Notes: generated by a model from the letters alone, not told the origin. Shown: positions 1 to 9,400, counted from the stretch's first letter. The stretch is DNA of 13,276 nt from Cladorrhinum sp. PSN259 (GCA_033725935.1 MU867180.1:1-13276); one strand, 5' to 3'. Numbers and translations are program-made.

Positions 1-96
1 GCCCTAGGGCTTCCGCCTTTTAGGGCCCACTGTAAGTCTCTACGGGAGTCGATCCCTGATACCATCCAGGTTCTTGGTTTCGGTGGGTCTGGGCAG
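1..96. other. Left flank, not part of the retroelement
   Basis: This stretch is clearly richer in G and C than what follows. It has no counterpart in copy B, whose gag continues well upstream of the point where A begins to match. Similarity to B starts at about position 97, in the segment just before the Gag zinc knuckle. Frame 1 is open across it, but it is too short to assign to any gene. It begins with a perfect 10-bp palindrome (1-10). It may be host sequence or part of another element joined to A by deletion or rearrangement. Confidence 0.5.
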
Positions 97-1042
97 TATA
101 ATATAATAACTAGCGTAAGTATGGCGATAAGCCTAAGGATAAGTCTAAGGTCAAATGCTTTAATTATAATAAGATAGGCCACTACGCACGAGGCTATTAT
201 ACCCTTAGGAAGTTTAAACCAGTGCCCGAATAGAAATATATATAGTTCGCCGAGGACGATCGTACCGTTAGGTTAGCTTAATAAGATAGCGACGACGATA
301 CCCTTACACTTACTTACGACGGCTTTAACGAGGAAGAATATACTAGCGAACCCGAATAATATATATTACCTTTATCCGACGATAGCGAAAACTCGAAATC
401 CGAAGGGACGATCGATTACCCCTTAAAGTTAGATATAAGCAGAGATATAGGCTAGTAGGTTATTTTAAAAAATATGGCAGAAAGCTTTACGGTAATTGGG
501 AAGGTCGTAGAAAATATCCGAAAAATAGTAATTATTCGAGAAGAAAGGGGACGACCTAACGATATACCCCTTGCCTTACTTACCTATATCCTATACCTAC
601 GCGTCGCCTGGTTCGACTATATTTATAATAATTATATCTTCTACTATAGATATAAGGTTTTTTACGAATTTTTTCCCGCATGCTTAAATAACGAACCCAT
701 TCTTAAAGTCCACGAAGTAGGATCGGATGATAAATGGAATTTTAAAACATTAACAGAACGTGCTAATATCCTTTACGTAGAAAGCCAGGTACCTATAGAA
801 TACTGGGATAAGGATAAGCCTAATTACGAGGACTGCTTATATATATGGTGCGTCAGGTATAAGAGAGAAAAAGCTAGAGAATAGTATAAACGGAGGACAC
901 GATAAAGCTCTAACCGTATTATAGTGCCACGATCGGGAAACGGCCAGCGGGCCTCCCTAGGCCTAAGTGGATCAGACTAATTCCATACCGACGGATTATA
1001 ACTCGCATTAGGAGGCCGCGAGCCGGATCTAATAAAAAGACC
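97..1042 (+). pseudogene. Gag remnant of copy A (zinc knuckle and C-terminal extension)
   Basis: Nucleocapsid end of the Gag structural protein, read in frame 3. A CCHC zinc knuckle (C-x2-C-x4-H-x4-C) lies at 156-197; the first Cys and the His survive, while the second and last Cys are Tyr (TGY to TAY, as RIP would produce). An acidic stretch follows (about 285-400). Then comes a region open from 474 to 884 (136 codons) that is rich in Tyr, contains several intact Trp codons, and is matched by copy B at 10754-10380. I do not recognise this post-knuckle domain. The capsid half is missing because the element is truncated at 97. Pol lies in the -1 frame relative to this one, and copy B shows the same offset. 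Confidence 0.75.
156..197 (+). other. CCHC zinc knuckle of Gag, copy A (damaged)
   Basis: Fourteen codons with the spacing of the retroviral-type nucleocapsid knuckle. Cys (156-158) and His (180-182) are kept; codons 165-167 and 195-197 are TAT where Cys is expected. The copy B equivalent (10967-10926, - strand) keeps the first and last Cys and the His but has a TGA stop inside. Together the two copies show all four ligand positions except the second Cys, which is Tyr in both. Confidence 0.8.
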
Positions 1043-4000
1043 TCCACAGCATACTATAAAATAGTCGCCAGAGCTATAGTATTAGGTAACGAGAACGCCT
1101 TAATTATAGAAGTTCGATAGACAGACTTTAAAAGAAAAGAGTACCGAGCTATTGCAGTAATCGATTTAAGGAGCACGATTAATATTGTTAATCCCTCGTT
1201 TATAAATAAAATAAGGATACTATAGGTTAAGAAGAAATAACCTTACCGAATAAGGACCTACGAAGGGCAAACGGCCAATTATAATAGTAGAGTCAGTTTA
1301 CGGGAAACGACACTCTTAATTACGGTAAATAATGACCCGCAAGAAGTGAATTTTAATATCTTATCTATAGGTCCTAAGTGCGATATGATTTTAGGATATC
1401 TGTAATTAAAGAAATATAACCCGGATATTGACTAGGAGAATGGCTATCTTAACTCCAGGCTTGATATTAAACGGATGAATAGAATAGAACTAAATAAGGC
1501 TCCTAGGTGCCCAGAGGGACAAGAGATCTCTTACGAGCAAATAAGATATATAAGCTATAATAAGCTAATATTAACTGATAAAGGAAGATTTAAGAAGGGA
1601 CCTTTGCACCTTAAAGAATCAGAATAATAGGTAATATATATTAGATTAAAGAAGCTAGAGGATAATCCGAGTAATAATTTAAGATATAAACTTCCTAAGG
1701 AGGAGGAAGACCTTAGTAATATTTTAAGGGAATATTATAGTTTTACCGTCTTTAGGTATAAGATAAAGAACGAGCTCTCCGTAAGAACCTCTTTTGATTA
1801 CGAGATTCGACTAAAGGAAGGAGCTAAGTTACGATATTATAAAGTATACCACCTAAGACCACGATAGGACCAGGCCTTAAAAGAATATATTAAGGAGAAT
1901 TTACTAAAAGGGTTTATTCGGGAGTTATAAAGCGAAGCGGCTTATCCTATTTTATTTATACCTAAGAAAGGGATAATAGATTTAAGACTTATAGTTAATT
2001 ATCGCTAACTAAACGAGGAAATAATCAAGAATAGGTATCCGCTGCCGCTTATTAAGGAGATAAAGGACAGATTAGCTAGCGCCCGATAGTTTAGTCGTCT
2101 TAATCTTCCGATAGCCTTTAGCCACATCCGGATTAAGGAGGGGGATAAATAGAAGATAGCTTTTAGGACTCGCTACGGGCATTTTAAGTACTAGGTTATG
2201 CCTTTTAGACTTACTAACGTCCCGGCGATATTCTAAAGTATGATTAACTATACCCTACGCCCTTATCTAGATCGATTTGCCTTTATATATTTGGACGATA
2301 TCTTAATTTATTCTAAGACGCTCGAGGAGCATCAGGAATACGTGCGATAGATTTTATAAACGCTATAAGATATAGGATTATTAGTGAACCTACGCAAGAG
2401 CGAATTCCACGTGCAGAAAACAATTTTTCTTGGATTCGAGATCTCTCCGGGAGAAATCCGAATGGAACTAGCTAAGATTACGGCAGTTAGGGACTAGCCG
2501 ACACTAATATACTAAAAAGAAGTCAGGATATTTATTAGATTTATTAATTTCTATAGATCCTTTATTAAAGGATTCGGTAAGATCGCTAAATCTTTATATA
2601 AGCTTATAGGCGAAGGATATTTATTTAAGTAGAAACAGGAATAATAAGACGCCTTCGATTAATTTAGAAAAGCCATTAATAGCGAGCTAATATTACGGAT
2701 GCTAGATTTTAGCAAACCTTTTTAAGTCGAAACGGATGTATCAGACTTTGCTATCGGAGTAGAGCTTTATTAATATTTTGACGATAGGCGACACCCCGTA
2801 GGCTTCGTTTCGAAGAAGATCTCTAGACCAGTATTTAATTACCTAATCTATAATAAGGAGCGTATGGCCGTTATCGAGGCATTTAATGAATGGAGACCTT
2901 ATCTTAGTAGGACTAAGGAGCCAGTGGATATTTTTATAGACTACCGGAACTTAAAGTACTTTGTTATTAAGGAATTAAGTCCTAAATAAGTACGATAGGC
3001 AGAATTCCTAGCCCCCTTTAATTTCCGTATTTACTATATTAAAGGAAAGGAAAATACTAGAGCAAATATGCTTAGTAGAAGACCCGACCATAAGGGCAAT
3101 AAGAAATACGACGCGGTACCACTTTTTAAGGAAAAAGACGGAACCTTAAAATATATAATTCAGATCTAAGAAGACTGCGCCAGAACCTATTATATAGAGT
3201 GGGAAGATTACGAATTTTAGGCCAAATAACGAGACGTTAATAAGGATAAAATAGAAGAATTAAAGTTACGGATAGGACCCGAGGATAATAACCTAATATA
3301 ATACCTTAATAAAGCTTACGTATTAATAGATAAAAGATAAGTATATATTACTAAATTATACGAAGATAAATTTAGAGGATATTTAGGCATTAAGAAAACG
3401 CTCGAATGCGTATAATAATATTACTCGTTTCTAAAAATGAAGAAGGTAGTAGAAGAGATGGTTAGAGAATGCGAGATATGCATCAAGAGTAAAGCGGCGA
3501 GATATAAGCCGTATAGATTATTCGAACCTTTTCCTACCGTAGAATAAGCATAGGGATCCATATCGATAGACTTTATTACTAAGCTCCCTGACTTAACGGT
3601 GCCAGATAGAATAGATATTAAATATAACTCTATTTAGGTAGTGGTTAATAGATTCATTAAGTAGGCTTATTTTATACCCTTTAGAGAAACCACTACGGCA
3701 GAATAGTTAGCCTATTATTTCGAACGGAATATCGTAAGCTAGTACGGATTACTAGATAACATTACTTCGGATAGAGATAAGTTATTTATATCTAAGTTTT
3801 AGCAAGCCTTAATAAAACGACTAGACGTTAAGTCCAAGCTCTCGACCGCGTTTTACCCCTAGATTAATGGATAGACCGAACGGCTTAACTAGGTTATTAA
3901 ATAATACCTTTAGTACTATATTAATTTTAAGCAGGATAACTAAGTTAACCTATTACTAACGGCATAATTAGTATATAACTCTAGCAGTATAAAGTTAACG

Positions 4001-4639
4001 AATATATTATTATTCTTCGCTAATTATGGGTACTAACCAGAGCTAATTTAGGGACCAGCAGCTAATATGCCTAGAGCAGCGGTACGTACAGGACGGTTAT
4101 AAGAAATGCACGATATGCTAAAAGAAATACTCGAATTCGTCCGGGAACGAATGCGCACTTATTACGATAAATATAGGGTCGAGGGACCTCCTTTCGAGGA
4201 GGGAGATAAAGTGTTTTTTCTTATACGTAACCTTTATACGAAACGATTAAGTAGGAAACTCGATTTTAAGAAAATCGGACCGTTTAAAATTAAGAGGAAA
4301 GTTTCGATATTAAATTATAAACTTATCCTACCCGATTCTATAAGAGTACGAATTAAAGTATTTTATATTTCCCTGCTTAAACCCGTATTATAAAGAGCCA
4401 GATTCAAGATGTAGCTTAAGGTAATAGACGACGAAGAAGAGTTCGACGTCGAAAATATCTTAAATTCCCGAATTAATAATAATAAACTCTAATATCTTAT
4501 TAAATAGCTCGATTACGGACTAGAATCTAACTCGTAAGAACCTATCGATCTTTTAGACTGTTCGGAGAAGCTTTAATAATTTTACCGATAAAACCTAGAT
4601 CGACTTAGGATATAAAATTTAGATCTAGGTCCGATTAGT
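1043..4639 (+). pseudogene. Pol polyprotein of copy A (PR-RT-RNH-IN-chromodomain)
   Basis: Frame 2, many TAA/TAG stops, no net indel against copy B. Protease: Asp codon 1163-1165 in a D-L-R-S-T context (D-L-G-S-T in B, probably D-S-G originally). Reverse transcriptase, about 1850-2640: Y-L-D-D at 2288-2299 is intact, but the first catalytic Asp, in R-L-D-L, is Asn (2102-2104). RNase H, about 2700-3110: E-T-D with Asp at 2735, plus later conserved Glu and Asp. Integrase, about 3340-4390: C-E-I-C of the zinc-binding domain kept and the conserved His codons now Tyr; the D, D35E triad codons remain at 3569, 3770 and 3878. GPY/F region within 4106-4393 (K-K-I-G-P-F). A chromodomain follows. The start is approximate: it is where frame 2 becomes recognisable just after the conserved frame-switch block. 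The C-terminus is uncertain because every in-frame stop could be a RIP product. Confidence 0.9.
4430..4590 (+). other. Chromodomain at the C-terminus of Pol, copy A
   Basis: Reads as the chromodomain pattern: acidic residues, F-D-V-E-N-I-L-N-S-R, then Y-L-I-K followed by a stop where the cage Trp is expected, a Gly-containing turn, E-P and a terminal Leu/Cys segment. Chromodomains at this position bind methylated histone H3 tails in related elements and direct integration to heterochromatin. The same segment in B starts with V-E-D-I-L at 6669 on the - strand, at an identical offset from the protease. Confidence 0.75.
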
Positions 4640-4691
4640 TAACCCCCGAGGATATAAGCTAATTAAGGTTATTAACGTCCTTAAAGGATAA

Positions 4692-5207
4692 TTAGAGAGG
4701 ATCGACCCCTAAGATTAGGAACTCCGATCCCGGAATAATAGTAGAAGGGTCTGCCTATTCCCCTGCTTTCTCCGCCTTTTGCTCACGGAGCAATTGGTAC
4801 TCTCGAGAAAATGCCTCACCCGCTTTTAATTCCAGCGTATGAGACTGGGCTTCCAGCCGCAGAAGCTTTAAGAACGTCTCCTTTTTCTCTTTATTAAGAC
4901 GTTATTTCTCATTAAGTAGATCGCGAAGTACCGCCGTAGGTTCGCCATAAATATTATAGTCCCTTACGTTCGTATTAATATAATTCTAACAATAAAGACT
5001 GCGGTCCGCAGCCTTATAGTTCGTAAGACGCAACCGTTTGCAGCGAGAATAATCGATAAGTATGGCGAGACTAAAAATATTAGTGTATTCGTATAGAGAA
5101 TAACGTCGCTCGGTGGAAGACCGCAGTTGCGATTTCCCTTTAGATTTCTTCTGCACCCTGTTAGCGGATATTTCGAGGATTAGATGAAAGGGGGAACTTA
5201 TAGTCAT
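4692..5207 (-). pseudogene. Antisense accessory gene of copy A: Zn2Cys6-like plus coiled coil
   Basis: ATG at 5207 to TAA at 4694-4692, opposite to pol, 62 nt from the 3' LTR. Three internal stops occur at places where copy B suggests Gln or a similar RIP-prone codon. Residues 19-50 are basic and Ser-rich. Residues 53-84 hold the six-position pattern C-x2-C-x7-C-x8-C-x2-C-x7-C; in this copy positions 2 and 4 are Cys and the others are Tyr. Residues about 88-140 are Leu/Glu/Lys/Arg-rich and look like a coiled coil. The tail (I-I-P-G-S-E-F-L-I-L-G-V-D-P) is nearly identical to B. Hand comparison with B over 58 codons gives 21 third-, 8 second- and 6 first-position differences, as expected for a protein under selection. 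Zn2Cys6-then-coiled-coil is the Gal4-type layout, so a DNA-binding dimer is my inference. The family is not one I recognise. The terminal TAA could itself be a mutated CAA. Confidence 0.65.
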
Positions 5208-5253
5208 AATGATAAATTTCTTAGCGTTAGAAAGTCTTCGGGACGAAGACTAT

Positions 5254-5266
5254 GGAGGAGGGGAAA
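5254..5266 (+). other. Polypurine tract of copy A
   Basis: A run of purines (GGAGGAGGGGAAA) ends two bases before the LTR start, where plus-strand DNA synthesis is primed in LTR retroelements. Copy B has the same tract at the same distance. Confidence 0.8.
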
Positions 5267-5268
5267 CG

Positions 5269-5761
5269 TATTATGCCTCGCGCGTAAGTCTTCCCTATAT
5301 ACGGACCATAATGCAGGGCATCGCGTAGACTATAGCCAATCGTTAGGCTAGGGATGTAGAGACCTATAAGTCCTAGGAAAACTAATTAGAGAGTTGCTCT
5401 GTGTGATCTGTGCTAAGACCACAGAGCAGATAGAGAGCACTGAGAGTTGCTTTATGTGATCTGTGCCAAGACTATAGAGCAGACAGAGTAAGGTACGAAA
5501 TACCTAGAAAATATATGTAGATAGCTTCATTATAAGTAGGAGAAGTGCTGGGCACTTTTTATCGTGAGGACCTGGTTCCTTACGTAAGCAATATAATCGT
5601 TCATTATCTATAATATTTATAAGCGATACTTTGTAGAGCTATCTGTTAGTTGACAGTGATTGACCCCGTCTGAGAGCGTCCTATAATCTTCGATTCCCCT
5701 GTCATATTACCCCAGGCGTACTGCCTTGCAGTCTGAACCCTACCCGGTGCAGGTTGTAACA
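5269..5761 (+). repeat. 3' LTR of copy A (493 bp)
   Basis: It starts TATTATGCC, which the undamaged LTR of B shows to be TGTTACGCC before G-to-A and C-to-T change, and ends GTTGTAACA. The TGTTA / TAACA termini are the short inverted repeats typical of LTRs. It matches the B 5' LTR (12507-12028, - strand) at both ends: the first ~105 bp and everything from about 5500 to the end. The middle (about 5375-5500) is unrelated in sequence. A CCAAT motif lies at 5336-5340 and an operator-like array at 5390-5487. The U5 end is close to that of B. Confidence 0.9.
5390..5489 (+). promoter_or_regulatory. U3 operator-like array of copy A (TCTGTG type)
   Basis: Two tandem units start with AGAGTTGC at 5390 and 5443 (53-bp period). 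Unit 1: TCTGTG at 5398 and 5407, inverted CACAGA at 5420, and a degenerate inverted site at 5429. Unit 2: TTTATG at 5451 (decayed TCTGTG), TCTGTG at 5460, TATAGA at 5473 (decayed CACAGA), GACAGA at 5482. Direct sites are 9 bp apart, as are the inverted ones. The array lies between the sense LTR promoter and the start of the antisense gene, a suitable place to control both. Confidence 0.6.
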
Positions 5762-5825
5762 TATGAACCCTATAATGCCCTATATTAGGGTCCGTATGCA
5801 GGGGATTTACGCGCAAGGCATAATA
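5762..5825 (-). repeat. 3' LTR of copy B, first 64 bp only
   Basis: Aligned without gaps to the outer end of the B 5' LTR (12444-12507), it differs at 11 sites. All are C-to-T or G-to-A relative to the 5' LTR; by hand count 8 lie in CpA/TpG and 3 in CpG. It ends precisely where the copy A LTR terminus (…GTAACA, 5761) begins. The remaining ~416 bp should lie to the left of copy A if the nested-insertion model is right, but that side is outside or missing from the window. Confidence 0.85.
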
Positions 5826-5827
5826 CG

Positions 5828-5840
5828 TTTCCCCTCCTCT
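5828..5840 (-). other. Polypurine tract of copy B
   Basis: On the - strand it reads as a purine run equal to that of copy A (AGAGGAGGGGAAA), two bases before the LTR start at 5825. Confidence 0.8.
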
Positions 5841-5886
5841 ATAGTCTTCGCCTCGAAGACTTTCTAACGCTAGGAAATTTATCGTT

Positions 5887-6426
5887 ATAACTATAAGTTT
5901 TCTCCCTTTCATCTAGTCCTTTAAAATATCTGCTAACAGAGTGCAGAAGAAATCTAAAAAGAAATCGCAACCGCGATCCTTAACTGATCGTCGTTATTCT
6001 CTAATAGAGTATACTAATACTTTTAGTCTCGCTATACCTATCGATTACTCTCGTTACAAGCGGTTAGGTCTCTCCAACTATAAGGCTGCGGATCGGAGTT
6101 TATCGTGCCAGAATTGTCTCGACGCTGGGGCAAATGGTTGTAATATTTATAGTGAGCTTACGGCGGTCCTTCGGGGTTTATTAGACTAAAAACGACGACT
6201 TAATCAAGAAAAGGAGGATACTTTATCGAAGTTTTAAAAGGTTACTGCGAAACTTGCCCGTCTTAAGACCCAGTCTCGTACTTTAGAACGGAAGGCGGGT
6301 AAGGCATTTTCTCGGGAGTATACATTGCTCTGGGAGCAAGAGGCGGAAGAAGCGGGGGAATAGGCAGATCCTTCTGCTATTATTCCGGGATCGGAATTCC
6401 TAATCTTAGGGGTCGATCCTCTCTAA
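5887..6426 (+). pseudogene. Antisense accessory gene of copy B: Zn2Cys6-like plus coiled coil
   Basis: The position matching the ATG of copy A is ATA here (5887), a G-to-A change; the frame then holds a TAG at about 5914 and is open from 5932 to the TAA at 6187. Further TAA/TAG codons follow, and the terminal TAA is at 6424-6426. This copy best preserves the second half of the Cys motif: C-Q-N-C, then Cys after seven residues (6106-6141). The first three positions are Tyr. The coiled-coil part (about 6145-6340) is seven codons (21 nt) longer than in copy A, exactly one heptad. The tail around 6385-6423 is almost identical to A. Conserved frame, third-position bias and an in-frame heptad indel argue for a genuine gene. 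It faces pol convergently and begins 62 nt inside the 3' LTR. Its function is unknown; a DNA-binding regulator of the element is a hypothesis. Confidence 0.65.
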
Positions 6427-6476
6427 TTATCCTTTAAGGACGTTAGTAACTCTAATTAGCTTATCTCCTTAGAGGT

Positions 6477-9400
6477 TAACTAATCGAACCTAGATCTAAA
6501 TTTTATATCCTAGATCGATCTAGGTTTTATCGGTAAAATCGCTAGAGCTTCTCCGAATAGTCTAAAAGATCGATAGGTTTTACGAATTAGATTCTAGTCC
6601 GTAATTAAGCTATTTAATAAGATATTAAAGTTTATTATTATTAATTCGGGAATTTAAGATATCTTCGACGTCGAATTCTTCTTTATCGTCTATTACCTCG
6701 AGCTATATCTCGAGTCTGGCTCTTCTTAATATAGGTTTAAGTAAGGAAATATAGAATATTTTAATTTATACTTTTATATAATCGGGTAAAATAAGTTTAT
6801 AGTTTAATATCGAAACTTTCCTTTTAATTTTAAATAGTCCGATTTTCTTAAAATTAAGTTTTCTACTTAGTCGTTTCGTATAGAGGTTATATATAAGAAG
6901 AAATACTTTATCTCCCTCCTCGAGGGGAGGTCCCTTAACCTTATATTTATCGTAATAAATGCGCATTCGTTCCCGGACGAATTCGAGTATTTCCTTTAGT
7001 ATATCGTGTATTTCTTATAACCGTCTTATACGCACTATTACTCTAGGTACGTTAGCTGCTGGTTCCTAATATAGCTCTGGCTAATATCTATAATTGGCGA
7101 AGAATAATAATATATTCGTCGACTCTATATTACTAGAGTTATACGCTAATTATGCTATTAGTAATAGGTTAATTTAGTTATCCTGCTTAAAGTTAATATA
7201 ATACCGAAGGTATTGTTTAATAACCTAATTAAATCGTTTAGTCTGTCTATCGGTCTGGGGGTAGAATGCGGTCGAGAGCTTGGATTTAACGTTTAGTCGT
7301 TTTATTAAGGCTTGCTAAAACTTGGATATAAATAACTTGTCTTTATCCGAAGTAATATTATCTAGTAATCTATATTAGCTTACGATATTCCGTTTGAAGT
7401 AGTAGGCTAATTATTTTGCCGTAGTGGTTTCTCTAAAGGGTATAAAGTAGGCCTATTTAGTAAGTCTATTAACCACTATTTAGATAAAGTTATATTTAAC
7501 GTTTATTTTATCTAATACCGTTAAGTCGGGGAGTTTGGTAATAAAGTCTATTAATATAGATCCCTATGCTTATTCTACGGTAGGGAGAGGTTCGAGTAGT
7601 CTATACGGCTTATGTCTTGCTGCCTTACTCTTAATGTATATCTCGCATTCTCTAACTATCTCTTTTACCACTTTCTTCATTTTTGAAAACGCGTAGTATT
7701 ATTATACGCGTTCGAGCGTCTTCTTAATGCCTAGGTATCCTCTAAGTTTGTCTTCGTGCAGTTTAGTGATATATGCTCGTCTCTTATTCATTAGTATATA
7801 AGCTTTATTAAGGTATTATATTAGGTCGTTATCCTTAAGTCTTACCTATAACTCTAGTTCCTTTATTTTATCCTTATCGACGTCTCGTTATTTGGCCTAA
7901 AATTCATAATCTTCTTACTCTATATAATAAGTTCTGGCGCAGTCTTTTTAAATCTAAATTATATATTCTAAGGTTCCGTCCTTTTCCTTAAAAAGTAATA
8001 CTACGTTATACTTCTTATTGCCTTTATGGTCGGGTCTTTTACTAAGCGCGTTTACTCTAGCGTTTTCTTTTCCTTTAATATAATAGATACGGAAGTTAAA
8101 GGAGGCTAGGAATTCTGCCTATTATACTTATCTAAGACTTAGCTTCTTAATAACGAAATACTTTAAGTTCCGGTAATCTATAAAAATATCTACTAGCTCC
8201 TTAATCCTACTAAGATAAGGTCTCTATTTATCGAATACCTCGATAACGGCTATAAGCTCCTTATAATAAATTAGGTAATTAAGAGCTAGTCCAGAGATCT
8301 TTTTCGAAATAAATCCCATAGGGTATCGCCCGTCGTTAAAATATTAGTAAAGCTCTGCTCCGATAGCAAAGTCTGATATATCCGTCTCGATTTAGAAAGG
8401 TCTACTAAAATCTAGTATCCGTAATATTAGCTCGCTATTAATAGCTTCTCTAAACTTATCGAAGGCGTCTTATTATTCTTATTTCTATTTAAATAGATAT
8501 CCTTCGCCAGTAAGCTTATATAAAGGTTTAGCAATCTTACCGAATCCTTTAATAAAGGATCTATAAAAGTTAATAAATCCGATAAATATCCTGACTTTTT
8601 TTTAATTAATTAGTATCGGCTAGTCCTTAATTGCCGCAATTTTAGCTAATTCTATTCGGATTTCTCCTAAAGAGATCTCGAATCTAAGAAAAATTATTAT
8701 CTATATATAGAATTCGCTCTTATATAAATTTACTAATAATCCCGCGTCTTATAGCGTCTATAAAATCTATCGTACGTAGTCCTGGTATTCCTCGAGCGTC
8801 TTAAAATAAATTAAGATATCGTCTAAATATATAAAGGCAAATCGATCCAGATAAGGGCGTAGGGTATGGTCGATTATACTTTAGAATATCGCCAGGGCGT
8901 TAGTAAGTCTAAAAGGCATAACCTAATATTTAAAGTGCCCGTAGCGAGTCCTAAAAGCTAACTTCTACTTATCCCCCTCCTTAATCCGGATATAGCTAAA
9001 GGCTATCGGAAGATTAAGACGACTAAACCATTAGGCGCTAGCCAGTCTATCCTTTATTTCCCTAATAAGCGATAGCGGATACCTATTCTTAATTATTTCC
9101 TTATTCAATTATCGATAATTAACTATAAGCCTTAAGTCTATTATCCCTTTTTTAGGTATAAATAAAATAGGATAGGCCGCTTTATTCTGCGACTCCCGAA
9201 TAAACCCTTTTAGTAAATTTTCCTTAATATATTCTTATAAGGCTTAATCTTATCGTAATCTTAGGTAGTATGCTTTATAATATCGTAACTTAGCTCCTTC
9301 CTTTAGTCGAATCTTATAGTCGAAAGAGGTTTTTATAGGGAGCTCGTTCTTTATCTTATACCTAAAGACGGTAAAATTATAATATTCCTTTGGAATATTA

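Larger units (their letters stand above)
97..5761 (+). mobile_element. Ty3/Gypsy chromovirus copy A, 5'-truncated and RIP-degraded
   Basis: Order on the + strand: end of gag with zinc knuckle, protease, reverse transcriptase, RNase H, integrase, GPY/F region, chromodomain, an antisense accessory gene, polypurine tract, 3' LTR. This domain order, with integrase after RNase H and a terminal chromodomain, defines a Ty3/Gypsy chromovirus. The 5' LTR, leader and the capsid part of gag are absent; the match to copy B stops abruptly at about 97. Stop codons are almost all TAA or TAG where Gln or Trp is expected, so the element is dead. Its 3' end is an exact LTR terminus lying inside the 3' LTR of copy B, so A is probably the younger insertion. 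Confidence 0.9.

Noticed and set aside
81..91. 11-base match CGGTGGGTCTG shared with 12333-12343
   Set aside because: Too short and without extension on either side, so it does not show that the left flank is LTR sequence.
5646..5912. 88-codon open frame on the - strand
   Set aside because: It runs from the start of copy B's 3' LTR across its junction into copy A's LTR and out of phase with any element gene; chance frame.
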